64,000 bases of DNA from Zygnema cylindricum (GCA_037447655.1 JBBHKE010003030.1:38989-102988), one strand, 5' to 3'; shown: positions 28,879 through 41,250, counted from the first letter of the stretch. A program made the numbers and translations. Notes: generated from the letters alone by a model not told the origin.

Positions 28879-31353
28879 ACAACGCCGGAGAAAAATATTT
28901 ATTATGCTTGTGGAATGAGTGTCCAGACTCGTGCTGTGGGTGATGTGTCCTTACTAGTTGATGTAGAAGGAAAAGCAATTGAAAGGACTCTTCACAATGT
29001 CTTATTTGTACCTGACTTTAAGAAAAATCTGTTTTCTACGTCGTTGGTAGAGAGTAAAGGCTTTGAGGTTAATTTGAAAAATGGTCGGCAGGTTGTTAGC
29101 AAAAATGGCAAGGTTGCGGTTACAGGTACTAGAGATAGTAGCAAGATGTATCGCATGGATATGGCTAATACAAAGGAGAATGATGTTCTGTACTCCGGTG
29201 TTTTGCACTCAGATGAGTTGTGGCATAAAAGATTAGGCCATGTAAACTATGATAGTTTGAGGAAAATGGTCCTTGCTGGAAAAATAGAGGGTGTATCAAT
29301 CACAAATGAGCCGGTCAAAACTTGTGATGGTTGCGCTTTAGGCAAAATCCACAGATTGCCATTTCCTAAAGAGTCTGAGCATCGGTCACACAAACTCTTA
29401 CAACAAATTCATTCGGATGTCTTTGGTCCGGCGAAGGTTTCATCTGCCGGGGGGATGAAATATATGGTCACCTTCACAGATGATTTTTCCAGGTTTACAA
29501 AAGTTTACTTCATGAAGGAGAAGAGTGAAGTGTTTGGTCACTTCAAACACTATAAAGCATGGGCTGAAAAGCTTCATAATTTACCTATTTTGCAGCTCAG
29601 ATCGGACAATGGTGGTGAATATACATCAAAGGAATTTGAAGCCTTTTTACTCGAGGAGGGAATAAGTCATCTATTGACTGTTCCATATTCACCGGAACAA
29701 AACGGGGTGTCGGAAAGACTGAATAGAACTCTCACGGAGAGCTCTAGGTCGATGCTCGCAGATAAAAATGTGGATTCGAAATTCTGGGCTGAGGCTCTAA
29801 ATTGTGCAGTTTATATTAAGAATAGGATAGGATCAAGATCGGTAGGAACTACTCCTTACGAGATTTGGACAGGAAACAAACCAGATGTTAGCCATTTCAA
29901 GGTCTTTGGTAGTCAATGCTTTATATTGGATACTTCTCCAGATAGATGGAAAATGGAACCGAAGGGATTACCGGGTATTCTGTTAGGATATGATGATCAC
30001 TCAAAAGGTTATAGAGTCTTTGTGTTTGGGAGGCAGAAAATAGTTGTAGCACGGAACATCCTTGTTAAAGATGAACTAGACTCTATAGATTTATTTAAAA
30101 TGACAGAGCAGCAAAGGCAACAAAAGGTACAGGAATATGTCATTTTAGATTGCATGCAGGATATTGTCCCGCAGATTCCACAAACTCCGGTGATGACTCC
30201 GGAGTCCGACTCTCTTCAAGTTCCTCAACAAATTCGGATCCAGACGGACCAACAGCGGTCAGTACACACAGATCGCAACCAGCGCAATCAGCGCAACGCA
30301 CGGCATCCGACGATCTCAGCCTCAGAATTTCCGGGGGGAAGAAGATCAAGTAGCCGCCTGCAAGCAAGCTCTCACTTTGCCTACTCGGCAGCCTCAGGGG
30401 AGCCTTTGACCATTCAGGAAGCCTTCTCATCACCAGAACGGAATCACTGGATCGAGGCAGCAAACGACGAAATGAAGTCCATCATGGAGGCTCAAACATG
30501 GGAGCTTGTGGACCTTCCTCCAGACCGAAAAGCGATCGGCAGCAAATGGGTATTCAAGGTGAAGTTAAATCCCGATAACACCATTGAACGTTATAAGGCC
30601 AGACTTGTGGCAAAGGGGTATAATCAAAAGGAAGGAATCGATTTTGAAGAAACATTTTCTCCGGTTGTAAGATTTCCGACAGTTAGGATTTTGCTGTCTC
30701 TAGCTGCTATAGAAGATATGGAAATACATCAGATGGATGTAAAGACGGCCTTTTTGCACGGAGAACTAGAAGAGACCATTTACATGCAGCAGCCTGAAAA
30801 GTATGTGGAACCAGGAAAAGAGCACTTAGTATGCAAGTTGCTAAAATCTTTGTACGGCCTAAAACAGGCCCCCAGACAGTGGAATCTAAAGCTTGATGAA
30901 TTCTTGACTAGCCTAGGATTTCAAAGGATAAGTTCTGATCACTCTGTCTACGTTCTAAAGGGTGACAATGGGATAGTATATATAGCAGTATATGTAGATG
31001 ATTTGCTATTAATTAGCAAATCAATGGCTGAAATTAACAAAATTAAAACTGCTCTAAACTCACGGTTCGAGATGAAAGACCTCGGTGAGGCAAAATATAT
31101 TTTGGGTATCCAGGTAGACAGAAATAAGAAAATAATAAAATTGACTCAAAAAGAGGCCATTGGAAACATGTTAGATGAGTACGGAATGCGGGGGGTAAAA
31201 GGATGTTTAACTCCAATGGAGTTTCGGCAGAAGTTAGAGGGAGAAGAGACAGAACCAGGTGTCATTATTAGCGAGTATTTAGAGTCAAAGGAGAATGATC
31301 CTATGACAATAATACCTTATAGACAAATAGTGGGAAGCTTATATATTTCATGA
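28879..31353 (+). pseudogene. CopB-2 pol: integrase and reverse transcriptase, RNase H lost
   Basis: The longest intact pol stretch in the window. Order: protease remainder, HHCC module (LWHKRLGHVNYDSLRKM, CDGCALGKIHRL), integrase core with HSDVFGPAKV, RSDNGGEYTSKEFEAF and SPEQNGVSERLNRTL (all three catalytic acids), copia C-terminal block, RT with KWVFKVKLNPDNTIERYKAR, HQMDVKTAFLHGELEETIYM and IAVYVDDLLLISK. It ends IIPYRQIVGS then shifts frame by a one-base deletion to a stop at 31353. Without RNase H it cannot be autonomous. Confidence 0.9.
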
Positions 31354-31414
31354 ACTGTACCCGTCCTGACATTGCTGCAGCAGCCGAGATACTGAGTCTA
31401 AAGCTTTAGGGGAG
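31354..31414 (+). other. CopB-2 RNase H deletion junction and polypurine tract
   Basis: From the RT connection region (...AACTGTACCCGTCC) sequence jumps at GATACTGAG/TCTAAAG to the 3' leader just before the tract CTTTAGGGGAGTG. CopB-1 and CopB-3 still carry RNase H here. TGAG at both edges in the longer relatives suggests a microhomology deletion. Confidence 0.8.
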
Positions 31415-32119
31415 TGTTGTCTTTTTGGAAAGCTTTCAGTCTCAGAGCAGCGCAGCTGCTTTACAGACAAAGCAGCGCAGCTGCTATACAGACAGAGCAG
31501 CGCAGCTGCTATACAACAGAGCAGCGCAGCAGCAGAGTAGACAGAGTAGCGGAGTGGTCCGTACGAACAATGCAACGTCTGATATTCTTAATGTGATTGT
31601 GTACAGGATAGAACAACTGCGATAGATACGATTTTAGTCAACTTAGTGGGAACTCAGTGGTAACTTAGTGGGTTACTCAGTGGTAGCTTAGTGATAGCTC
31701 AGTGGTAGCTTAGTGATAGCTCAATGGTAGCTTGACAGATTAGTGGTAGCTTGGTAGTTTGATGTACCTCTCAAGTACACTGGTGTTGCCAGTTCAACAC
31801 AAGTATAAGACTTAGGACTCATAACATATTATGTATCCAGACTTCCAAGTAGTAAAACTGCAGACAGATTTTGGGAAACTTCTGAGTATTATATCTTGAG
31901 TGTTGTCGAGTCAATTGTGCTGAAACTTTGGGAGTTATCACTGTTTATGCTACTCTATATTCTGATAGAGTTTTGTGAAGTTTGGATGCTTGTATAAGAA
32001 TTGGTGAGCACTTAAGAACAGATGTTTGGTAGGATTCTTGATAGCTTCTGAGAGTGTATCATGTCTACTTCTACTACTACTGCTGCTCCTCCACCTGCAC
32101 CGGTGGTTGTAGAACAACA
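31415..32119 (+). repeat. CopB-2 3' LTR
   Basis: 705 bp, same ends as 19732-20530, with fewer copies of the 25-bp internal repeat. The gag N-terminal codons are present at its end but lead nowhere. Confidence 0.88.
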
Positions 32120-32261
32120 GTACCAAGCTCAAATCTCGGGTCCGTCATTAACTATATTGATAAATCTACCAATCTAATGCACCGGTGGTTGTAGAACAAC
32201 AGTACCAAGCTCAAATCTCGGCTCCGTCATTAACTAATTTGATAAATCTACCAATCTAATG
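32098..32261 (+). repeat. 82-bp tandem duplication across the CopB-2 / CopA-3 junction
   Basis: 32098-32179 and 32180-32261 both start CACCGGTGGTTGTAGAACAA, pass the gtacc target site and end CCAATCTAATG in CopA-3 LTR sequence, with three or so differences. The duplication therefore happened after CopB-2 inserted. Confidence 0.88.
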
Positions 32262-32432
32262 TCTGTCCCCGTCTGGATAGCATAGGCGGGCATGGCTCTA
32301 TCTCCCTCTCCAACTTTTAGTGAGTGTGACAAGTGTGGGAGCTGGAGAGAGGAGCTAGCGGCAGAGTGCCCTTGCTTCTTTTCTACATTTTACAAAACCT
32401 AGAAAATACTAAAAGAGCCTTTAATTTCTACA
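32120..32432 (-). repeat. CopA-3 3' LTR, proximal part
   Basis: Continues the LTR after CopB-2 and ends (LTR start TGTAGAAATT on the minus strand) at 32432. The polypurine tract, AGAAAATAAGGGGAG on the minus strand, is at 32433-32447. It contains the tRNA-like B-box half (AGCTCAAATCT) and the 82-bp duplication. Confidence 0.82.
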
Positions 32433-34900
32433 CTCCCCTTATTTTCTAGTCACTGTTTTTTTTAGGACTACACTTCTCCTGGTAGAAAATTAGCATAGGG
32501 GAAGGAACAGGTTTGGTCATCATATCTGCAACCATTTCACTATCTGGTTTATAATCCAAACTGATTATTTTGTTTTCTACTTTCTCCCTAACAAAGCTAT
32601 GTCTAATGTCCATTTGTTGGCTTTAAAGTGATGTTTACGATTGGCAGAAATGGCAATGGCAGCCTGATTATCACAAAACACTTTTTGGACACCACTTTTA
32701 AGATGACTAAGCTCACCAAGCAAAGATTTGACCCACATTGGTTCTTTTACAAGCAAAGCAATAAGCCATGTACTCAGCTTCCATGGTGGACTGAGCAATG
32801 ACCTTTTGCTGCTTGCTCCTCCAGCAACAAGCCCTATCACCCACATACAATACATATCCAGATGTGCATCTCCTCATAGGAGCATCCCCATAGCTAGCAT
32901 CACTCCAAGTGGTGATGTCAGTATTGTTCCCACCCAATTGCAACTATAGATCCCTAGTCCCTATGAGATATCTAAGGACTCTCTTAACTGCCTCCTAATC
33001 TTTCTTAGTGGGAGCATTCAGACTCCTACTTAGTACTCCTACATCTGCGATTATGTATGGACGGGTACAATTCATGAAATATATTAGGCTGCCCACTACT
33101 TGTCTATATGGGATGGTCTGCATAAATCTTTTCTCTTCCGGGCCTACCTCATCATCCAGGATTATAACTCCCTCTTCAACACTCCTCTCACTTCCCTTCT
33201 TTAGTTCCATTGGAGTGGTAGAACTATTAGCCTTGTCCATTTGGAATCTTTCTAACATGTTTCCAATGGCCTCCTTTTGAGTTAATCAAATTATTTCCTT
33301 ATCTTTGTCTATCTCTACCTGAATTTTTAAAATGTACCTTGCTTCACCAATATCCTTTATCTCAAATCTACCTTTTAGATCCGTTTTCAACTTATTTGTT
33401 TTATCCATAGATTTACATAAAACAAGCAAATCATCTGCATAAATTGCAATAAAAAAATTCCTTCCCCATCCTCAAACAAATAAATTGATTGATCTGAGCT
33501 GATTTGAATAAATCCCAAGCGTGTAAGAAACTCATTGAGCTTCTTGTTCCATTGTCGGGGCGCCTGTTTCAGCCCATACAAAGATTTGATCAATCGGCAT
33601 ACCTTGTTTTCCTCCCCTTGCTCCACAAATCCTTTGGGTTGTCGCATAAAAATTTCCTATTCCAACTCTCCATGTAGAAAATCCGTCTTGATGTCCATTT
33701 GAAGCACTTCCATGTCTTTTGTTGCCGCAAACTGAGAAGTATCCGAACCGAAGGAAACCTTACGACTAGAGAAAAAGTCTCCTAGTAGTCAATTTCCTCT
33801 TTGCTGGCAACCCTACACTAACTGAGCCTCCAGCGTTCAATGTTGTTATCGGTTGAGTTTCAACTTAAATACCCACTTACACCCAATTGGCTTCATGTCA
33901 GAAGGAGAATCCATCAATTCCCATGTATCGGCCGCCATAATTGAGGCCATCTCCTCATTAATGGCTGTCTTCCACCGGTTTCTCTCAGGACAAGTCATTG
34001 CCTCATTATACGTTTGAGGTTCATCGGGGTGAGATAGTTTAGTTACCTTACTGTTAACTTGCCTCTCTTGCAGTATTTTGCTGCTTCTTCTTCCTCCCTC
34101 AAACTCTGTTGCCGAAATAGATGGCTCTCTTGGATTCTCCAAACAGTTTCTACTTCTCCCCTATCCCTGGATTATGGGTCAATATCCACCACGTCTTCCG
34201 CTTCGGTTGGATTTAATTCTAGGGGTTTCACAATTGGGTCTTTCTCGATCTGATCTGTGCCTGCAAGATCATCATCTTCTTGAAATCTTGGATAGTTAAG
34301 AAGCTCAAAGCCATCAAATTTTTCTGACTCAAAATCTGATTCTGACTGTCTCTGTATGCTTAAAGGGATCTATAGATTTTCCTTCATCCATAACCACTAG
34401 ATGCTTTAGTAGGATATTATCCTCTCTTTTGAGATCATAGACTCTATATCGTTTTACATATTCATCATATCCTTATAGATATCTGGTTTTCTTTTTGGGT
34501 CTAACTTCCACTTTGACCGATCTGTGTCTAAATCGAACACTTGACTACCGAAAACCTTTTAGTGTGAAATATTTGGTTTTCGGCCTGTCCATCTCTCATA
34601 GGGTGTTTGGCCTTTTACTGCTAAAGTAAGAACTCTATTCTTGAGATAAATTGCACAGTTCATTACTTCGGCCCAAAACTTCTTTCCTATCTTCTTATTT
34701 GACAGCATACTCCTGGCAGTATCACTCAGTGTTCTATTTAATATTTCAGCTACACCATTCTGCTCAAGATTTTCAGGAACTGTCTTTTGGTGTTGCACTC
34801 CATCTTCTCTCAAAAAATCCTCAAACTGGTTAGAGGTATACTCTCCACCATTGCCACTCCTTACTCTATTGATTGAGGTTTCATGGAGTTTTTCACTCCA
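32433..34900 (-). pseudogene. CopA-3 pol: RNase H, reverse transcriptase, integrase C-terminal half
   Basis: Broken into many short frames. RNase H: TTWSDASYGDAPMRRC, STMEAEYMA, CDNQAAIAISAN. Connection: IPYRQVVGSLIYFMNCTRP. RT: LYGLKQAPRQW, WKTAINEEMASIMAADTWEL and GCKWVFKLKLN. Integrase: NGVAEILNRTLSDTARSML (the Arg of ERLNRT replaced) and ERWTGRKPN. The wording is CopA throughout. At least ten interruptions, so long dead. Confidence 0.85.
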
Positions 34901-36440
34901 TGCTTAATATTGTTTAAAACATTCTTGAGCCTCTGACTTATTTTTCAAAAAATACACCCTGGAATACCGCGACCAATCATCGGTGATAGTCATCATAAAT
35001 CTCTGCCCCCCGGATGATGGCAATCTGGCTAGCCCCTAAATATTTCTGTGTACTAAATCTAAAATATTTTCTCCCTTATAGGTGGCAATATTTGGGAAGG
35101 GTAACCTGTGTGCTTTACCTTGAGCACATCCACTACAATCACTTAGATTCTCACTCTCACCGACTGAATCCCTTCCACCACTCCCATCTTTTTCATCTCT
35201 CTTAACTTATCTAGATTGACATGCCCAAGCATCTTATGCCACAACATTATATCATGAACACCAACATAATAAAGTTTATTCTTTTCATTGCTTAAAATCA
35301 GCCTTAACATCCGTTGGCTATATTTTTCAGCAGTAAAATAAACTTCCTCCTCAAAACTAGCAGTAAAGACTCCTTTCCTAGTGCTAGTATCAAAACCCTT
35401 ATCATCTAATACAGACGTAGAGATGAGGTGTTTGTTCAACTCCGGAGTAAACAATACATTGGAGAATGTAACTATGGATGTCTTTCCTTGTACTAACACT
35501 TTTAGATCTACCGAACCTACAAAAGTAGTAGTGACTATCCTCCCATCCCCGTACTCTATCTCTATGGTGGGAATCTTTCTTATCTTAGTGAACAAGTGTT
35601 TATCTTAACACATGTGCATGAATGCACCTGAGTCAACAATCCATCCTGCCTCACCTTTGAATCCACGGAAAGCAGATTTATGCTTTCGTGGAATTTCGAC
35701 CTTGTTTTTTGCTTCCAACTCCTCATCCAATAAGAGTTCATCGTCCTCGTCCTCGAATTTGCCTCATGTACTTGTGTCACAAGGGCCTTTTTTCTTTCCT
35801 CTCGGGGGTCCACTGATCTGCCCCTCCTTTAAGCGCAACTCGGTTAACTTAGTACATTCAACCATATAGTGCCCTGGTTTCTTACAAAAATGGCACAAAC
35901 CCTTAGGAGTCCTTGATTCGAACTCCTCGGTCTAATTTTTTTGCTTATTCCCTTGATAATTTCCAACCAGTTTCCTGGAATCATTGTTCCTCCAATCGGT
36001 TCCAGCTCTAAAGGCTTGCCCACTCTTTCCTCCCCTTTGGATCTCAATCGTATTATTTTGAACGAGAATCATCCCTATCACTGAATTCCAAATCCACCTT
36101 GAGTCCGCCAAGTCCTGCACACGGTTGACTATGTTTTCAAACTCATCAGGTAACTTCATCAGTAAACTGTTAACCATTTCCTTTTCACTAAATACTTTCC
36201 AGCACTCTCTAGTTCTATGAAAAGTGTAGCAAGCTTATTGCAAAAATCCATCATCTTCCCCCCTTTGCATACATACTCGTTAATTTTCTGATCAGCTAAC
36301 TGTTGTTGTTGAATTGTACCTCTTTGGTACATCTCTATGAGAGGCACCCAAAGATCGGATGCCCTCTCTACCTGCAAATGAGGAGATGCAAAACCTTGAG
36401 TAAGATAGCGAAGGATGAAGTGCTTTGCCGCCATATTGTT
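34901..36440 (-). pseudogene. CopA-3 integrase core, pre-integrase, protease, gag C-terminal half
   Basis: Legible pieces: integrase core near 34850-35020, HHCC module LWHKMLGHVNLDKLREMKKM near 35210-35250, protease region near 35600-35680 (Asp-Ser type, frame broken), acidic linker, CCHC knuckle near 35850-35900 (CAIFVRNQGTIWLN, decayed), and gag FILRYLTQGFASPHLQVERA in 36159-36434. All fragments collinear with CopA-1. Confidence 0.8.
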
Positions 36441-36446
36441 GTAGTT

Positions 36447-36791
36447 CTATGTATCGATTTCATTCTCTTTGTTCCTCGGAATAGGTGACATGAATGCCGA
36501 ACCGGTTGCTATTGGTGTGACCGTCTCCTTCTCCTTTCCTTTGTCCACCACCTCCCCTTCTTTTGTCTCCTCTGTTGAAGATGGATCTGCATCTCTAGTG
36601 AATCTGCCTCCTATAAACCTTGGAGGTATCCCAAGACTTGATGGACGCCTCACTCGTCTACTCACTATTCCCCAAAACATTTTATCACATAGAGCTCTTG
36701 TCATCATAATTTTCCAGTATATGAAGCTAACTCCATTGAACATGGGTACCCTAGAGGGTAGGCCCATAACCTGCAACTCCGAGACCTCCAT
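36447..36791 (-). pseudogene. CopA-3 gag N-terminal part
   Basis: 115-codon open piece starting MEVSELQVMGLPSRVPMF. The ATG and first seven codons are in the 5' LTR (the LTR ends at 36772) and VMG is primer-binding-site sequence. It continues YWKIMMTRALCDKMFWGIVS and shows what CopA-1 reads where its TGA now lies. Confidence 0.85.
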
Positions 36792-37804
36792 AGGTCCTCA
36801 GAGTAGGCAACTCACACGAAGCCTCTAGGATAACCCTGACCACTTTGTGTTTCAAAAAGAATAAATACCACCCTGGAAAACAAAAACGCTGACCACCTTT
36901 ACCCTTGTGAAGGGAAGATTTTGGTGAGTGGATAGCAAAAAGAATCTCTGAATTTGCTCCCCTGAGCAGTAAGTTATGGAGGGTCAAAGTTGACCTTTTG
37001 TACAGAAGGTCCCTGAAGAGAGGGTCCAATCTATCAAGTTTTTCTAAGTCCTATCTCTCTCTAAAAATCTATCTATTGAAGTACGGCACCAATCAAAATA
37101 TTGTGTCGTACAAAAAGGTACAGGTGCCGGTGTACTTTCTGTACGACCATTGTACCACATGGCCAACAAGTCTACACATGTTAATTATGGATTCGTTCCT
37201 GTAATCCTCGGAGATGATGTATTCCAATATGGTTGTGCCACGTGTCAATCGATGTGACGTTGACCGCAAACCGCCAAAAACCCATTCCCCGATCTCTGCA
37301 TGCTTCGCTTCCGTCCGATTAAACCTGATTTCAATCGTAGCCGTCATAAATACTTGTGCGATGTTTGTTTTGCCTTTGAAACAAAGTGCGCGGTATCCGT
37401 TTCGGATGTTCCGTATGCCGTATAACACATATTGTATCTATGTCCAAATATCGCGTTAAATGAAATAGCCTATGTGTAAGTATTTATTTTATTATCAAAC
37501 CCTCTATCGTATAACCTTGATCTCAGTCTAATTGGCTAAGGCTACCGGCTACTGCGGCTTTGACGGACGGTAGGTACCAAGCTCAAATCTCAGGTCCGTC
37601 ATTAAATATTTTGATAAATCCACCAATATAATGTCTGTCCCCGTTTGGATAGCATTGGCGGCCATGGCTCTATCTCCCTCTCCAACTTTCAGTGAGTGCG
37701 GCAAGTGTGGGAGTTAGAGAGAGGAGTTAGAGGTAGAGTGCCTCTACTTCTTTTCTACATTTTTCATAACCTAGAAAATACTAAAAAAGCCTTTAATTTC
37801 TATT
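36772..37804 (-). repeat. CopA-3 5' LTR
   Basis: 1033 bp. The terminal TG expected at 37804 reads AA, a decay mutation, but the aaatc duplication sits directly outside. The tRNA-like module (plus strand) is at about 37520-37605 with ATTGGCTAAGGC and AGCTCAAATCT. The primer-binding site is 36759-36771. Confidence 0.85.
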
Positions 37805-38529
37805 AAATCCATGGCTGCAATGGTCGCATAAGAGCATAGATGTTTCTCCGTCCGCCCAGTTGGAAAGTGTGCATTATGTAGCCTCAGTGATAGGCATCTG
37901 CATAGGGTCCATGTCTTAGGAGAGATCCGGTAATTAACATGGGGCATAGGCTTTCGAATGCTTTCGGAAGGTTCGCGTATTTTCTCCTAGAAGTCCAAGC
38001 ATGCCACTCGTGTCAACTTCGATAATATAGAGAATAAGGGATGGAACATCAGTTTCCAAAGTGTCGAAGGATTGTTTCCACAAATTGACATAATCTCCCA
38101 CACAATAAAGCTTCTGCTGGGCCAACAACCGTCACTCTGTGTCATAGCAAAGTGGAAAGTATCTCGATGCTAGCGATCTGCAAGTTATCATAAGCCATGG
38201 GCCTCTCTCCGGAAAAAAACAGCGCCCGATTGGTTAGTTTTTCTAGAAAAACAACGTCAGACAGCAAGGGAAGCGGTAAGCTTGCAACTTTTTGGATATT
38301 CTTGCCCAACAAGGGTTGACGCCGAAACAAGACATAATAAGGACTCAAATTAGCTAGGCTCGCATGTACCAACATTCGATACCCTATGGCACTGTAGCCA
38401 AGTGACTAGTCCCATACAGTTATATGTTCTCCAAATAGGGCTTTCTTAATGCTTGTTAGAAGGTGTGAACTAATCTTTCCGCCAATCCATTAGCCTGTGG
38501 ATGATCTCGGCTGGTTCGACGGTGGTCTA
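37805..38529 (-). pseudogene. Gyp1 integrase C-terminal region and start of PHD-like module
   Basis: Resumes the integrase after CopA-4: DFKIDHRRTSRDHPQANGLA then ERL, the Ty3/gypsy HRTTSAYHPQ-NG--ER block with the catalytic Glu, then HASLANLSPYYVLFRRQPLL and a C-terminal domain reading TSGMLGLLGENTRTFRKHSK AYAPC. After two stops comes CTLSNWADGETSMLLCDHC (37873-about 37811), the first half of the PHD-like module, continued at 17532. Confidence 0.8.
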
Positions 38530-39507
38530 TTTTGAAATCACAAGATTTCAGGGGTATTTTCTAGGTTTAAATAGATTAAAAGCAAAATGAAAAAGCATAA
38601 GTAGCTTGCCTCCACCTCCTCTCTCATGCCCCCATACTTGTTGTAGTCATTGACTGAAAGAAAGGGTAGTGGAGCCATGGCTGCCTTTGCTCCATAGGCA
38701 TGATAGAAGAGTGACATAAGTCTTTCTCAACAAAAGGTTGAGTCTGGCAGGCTCGAACTTCCGACCGACTGAGCGAGGGTTAGCTGTCTGCTCTAACCGG
38801 TCTGTCGAAGAAGTTCGTTAGACTACAGAGGGTTTGAATGCTATTTAAACAATGTTTAGGAACTTTAATTCGATTAACGGAATTCTGCATAAAAAACACA
38901 GAGACTAGTTAAAATATGTTGCGAACGTGAACACGCACGAAACAAATGTACTGGACATTTGTTTTGAACGGCTAGTATTAAAAGCCGAATTATTCCGACG
39001 GAATTTTTTATTACTGTGATCTCGAAATAGCCACTTTGGCGGTATTCGGGTGTAACATGACTTGGCCCCACGTGGGAAGATAGTATTGGGAAGCTGGAAT
39101 CTCGTGAGCATGAGGACGAGTTAGAAGGAGACATATGTCCACTTCGTGACCTTGTCGTACACAGGGGACATCGGTCATGGTACCTTTCTATACTGTAGAG
39201 TCTTCTGATTGGTTTGTACTTCAGTAGATAAGGGTTGTGACTTAGAGAATGTAGAAGGTAGCCGCCTCTCTCCCAGAGAGCTTATATAAATCTTGGCATC
39301 TTCACCACTTTATAACTAATCCCTTAGTTTGTTGTTTTTTGTGATTCTTTCTGCTGTGGACTCAGACGAGTCCACACTCCACACGGATGCTGTCGTATTG
39401 TCTATTTACCTTCTTAGGAAGCACTGGTCTTAGTTGAAAATGGGTCAGTCAAAAACTGCCTATAGGCTTATAGAATTCTGTAATCCATTGGGGGATACTG
39501 AATTAGA
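38530..39507 (+). repeat. CopA-4 5' LTR
   Basis: 978 bp. TATA box TATATAAA at 39283-39290 after a CTCTCTCCCAGAGAG element shared by CopA LTRs. Antisense tRNA-like module at 38738-38812 with A box ACCGGTTAGAGC and B box AGTTCGAGCC on the minus strand. The primer-binding site AGTTAAAGGCCCAC (39508-39521) is decayed. Confidence 0.88.
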
Positions 39508-40501
39508 AGTTAAAGGCCCACCCTCTAGGATGCTCATCATTAACGAATCTATGTTCATTTGTTGGGAAGCCACGATGACAGGGCCTTGTGTGAAAAACAA
39601 TAATGGGGTATTGTCAGTGGACAAGTGAAACGTCCATCTCAGGGAATCCCACCGGGGTTTAGTGGAGTGAGGTATTTTCTGTAGCAACATCTGCCCCAAT
39701 GGAGGAGGCAGACGATAGGGAAGCAGTGTGTCCAAAGAGGGGAAAAGGAAGGAGATACCTCTTTCTCCTATCGCCACGGCACCCGGAGCGGTGGCTGTAA
39801 AGATCAAGGAAAACGATATTCAAACGTGGGAATACACAAACATGGCTACCAAACATTTCATTCTGAGGCACCTTACTCAAGCTCAAGGAACCTCCCATCT
39901 TCACATTCTCAAGGCTGAGGAGTTGTGGAAGACTTTAGTGGAGATCTACAAAGCTGGTTCCATTCAAGAGCTCTAGTTGGCCGAACAAAGGTTAGGGGAT
40001 TACACTTACAAAGGGGGAAGAATATTAGACTACTGTAATGATCTCTCTTGTTTGTATATAGAGATAGAGAGTGTCGAGTGGACTCGTACAATGAAGATGA
40101 AAGTCAACACCCTCATCATAAAGTTGCTTGATAAGTATGAGAATATAGTGTACCGAGTGCAAGAAATGGATGACAGTTCTTGGACGTGGAATATGGTGGT
40201 CCGGATGATACTTGTGCAAGAGAACACTATTGAGAATCAGAGAGGAGGAAAGAGTATTCAAGCCCTAGCTGCCGGAACGGACTGGTTGGGGAAGGATGCA
40301 AGGAAGCCGTACAACAACTTCAAAGGAGAAAGAGATCAATCTAGAGGACGGAGGCCTCCAAAGGGTTTTGTCATTTTTGCGAAAAAACCGGGACACTTCA
40401 TGGCGAAATGTACTAAGCTGTCGAAGCTAAGGCTCCAAGAGAACCGTGGAGGGGGTTTTTTTTGGGAGGGAAGTAGAAGGCACTTGTGGTCACACAAGTG
40501 A
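39480..40501 (+). pseudogene. CopA-4 gag
   Basis: Starts inside the LTR and crosses the primer-binding site (ELEVKGPPSRML). The body has FILRHLTQAQGTSHLHILKA, then EELWKTLVEIYKAGSIQ, then VNTLIIKLLDKYENIVYRVQ. The knuckle reads FVIFAKKPGHFMAKC, having lost both leading Cys. Stops at about 39626 and 39976 and a frame change make it dead. Confidence 0.82.
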
Positions 40502-41250
40502 AAGTGGAGACCGAGGAGGAAGAGTCCTCTAAGGAGGAGGATGGGGAGCTCCTTCTTGACGAAAATCTAGAGGAGAAGGAGATCCCTCAAAAACAGAAGT
40601 GTGCTTTTAGAGCCATTCGGGAAGCTTCACAGGAAGGATGGATCATCAATTCAAGTGCATCCAAGCATATGTGTCGTGACAGACAACTCTTTACCAGACT
40701 AAGAAAGATCCTTACTGTAGAGATAGAGAATGGGGATGGGAGAGTAGTTACTACAAATCTAGTGGCTTCAGTGGATCTTAAAGTCTTAGTGGAGGGTAAA
40801 ACATCTATACTCACCCTCTCAGATAAACTCTACATTCCTCAATTGAGTAAAAATCTTGTCTGTACCTTTGTAATAGATGATAAGGAATATGAAACCTTCA
40901 CTAAAAAGGGAGTCTTCACAGCTAAGTATGAGGTTGAAGTCTACTTCACTGTAGATAAGGGTAGCCAAGGAATGTTAAGGCTTAACCTGAGTAATTAAAA
41001 AAAAAAATGCTTATTATGTTAGTGTTCAAACTTGATGATTTGACATAAGCGGTTGGGGCATGTGCATTTTGATAGGCTTAGGGAAATGAAGAAGCTTGGT
41101 GTAGTAGAAGACATTCAGTTTGGGGATAATGAAATGATGGATGATTGTAGTGGCTGTGCCCTAGGTAAGGAGCACCAACTCCCCTTTTCCAAAGCTGCCA
41201 CATATAGAGGTGAGAAAGTACTAGATCTATTGCACATCGATATCTAGGGA
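40486..41250 (+). pseudogene. CopA-4 protease and HHCC pre-integrase
   Basis: Open 40486-40998: acidic linker, then WIINSSASKHMCRDRQLF, where the protease motif Asp-Ser-Gly has become Asn-Ser-Ser, so catalysis is lost. Then EGKTSILTLSDKLYIPQLSK. The second piece, 41053-41247, has GHVHFDRLREMKKLGVVEDI and CSGCALGKEHQLPF. Confidence 0.82.

Larger units (their letters stand above)
19418..32119 (+). mobile_element. CopB-2, copia element with extra 5' tandem piece and nested Gyp2
   Basis: Flanked by perfect gtacc duplications (19413-19417 and 32120-32124). The order is LTR fragment (19418-about 19547), pol 3' fragment (to 19731), full 5' LTR (19732-20530), gag, protease start, Gyp2, rest of pol, 3' LTR (31415-32119). 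The outer duplications show that the LTR fragment belongs to the same insertion. RNase H is deleted. Confidence 0.88.
17533..37804 (-). mobile_element. CopA-3, copia element carrying nested insertions
   Basis: A minus-strand CopA element with both LTRs. The 5-bp duplication aaatc is at 17528-17532 and 37805-37809, and the Gyp1 frame resumes across it. The 5' LTR is 36772-37804. The 3' LTR is in three pieces (17533-17921, 18993-19417, 32120-32432) because a solo LTR and CopB-2 landed in it. The polyprotein is heavily broken by stops and indels. Confidence 0.88.
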
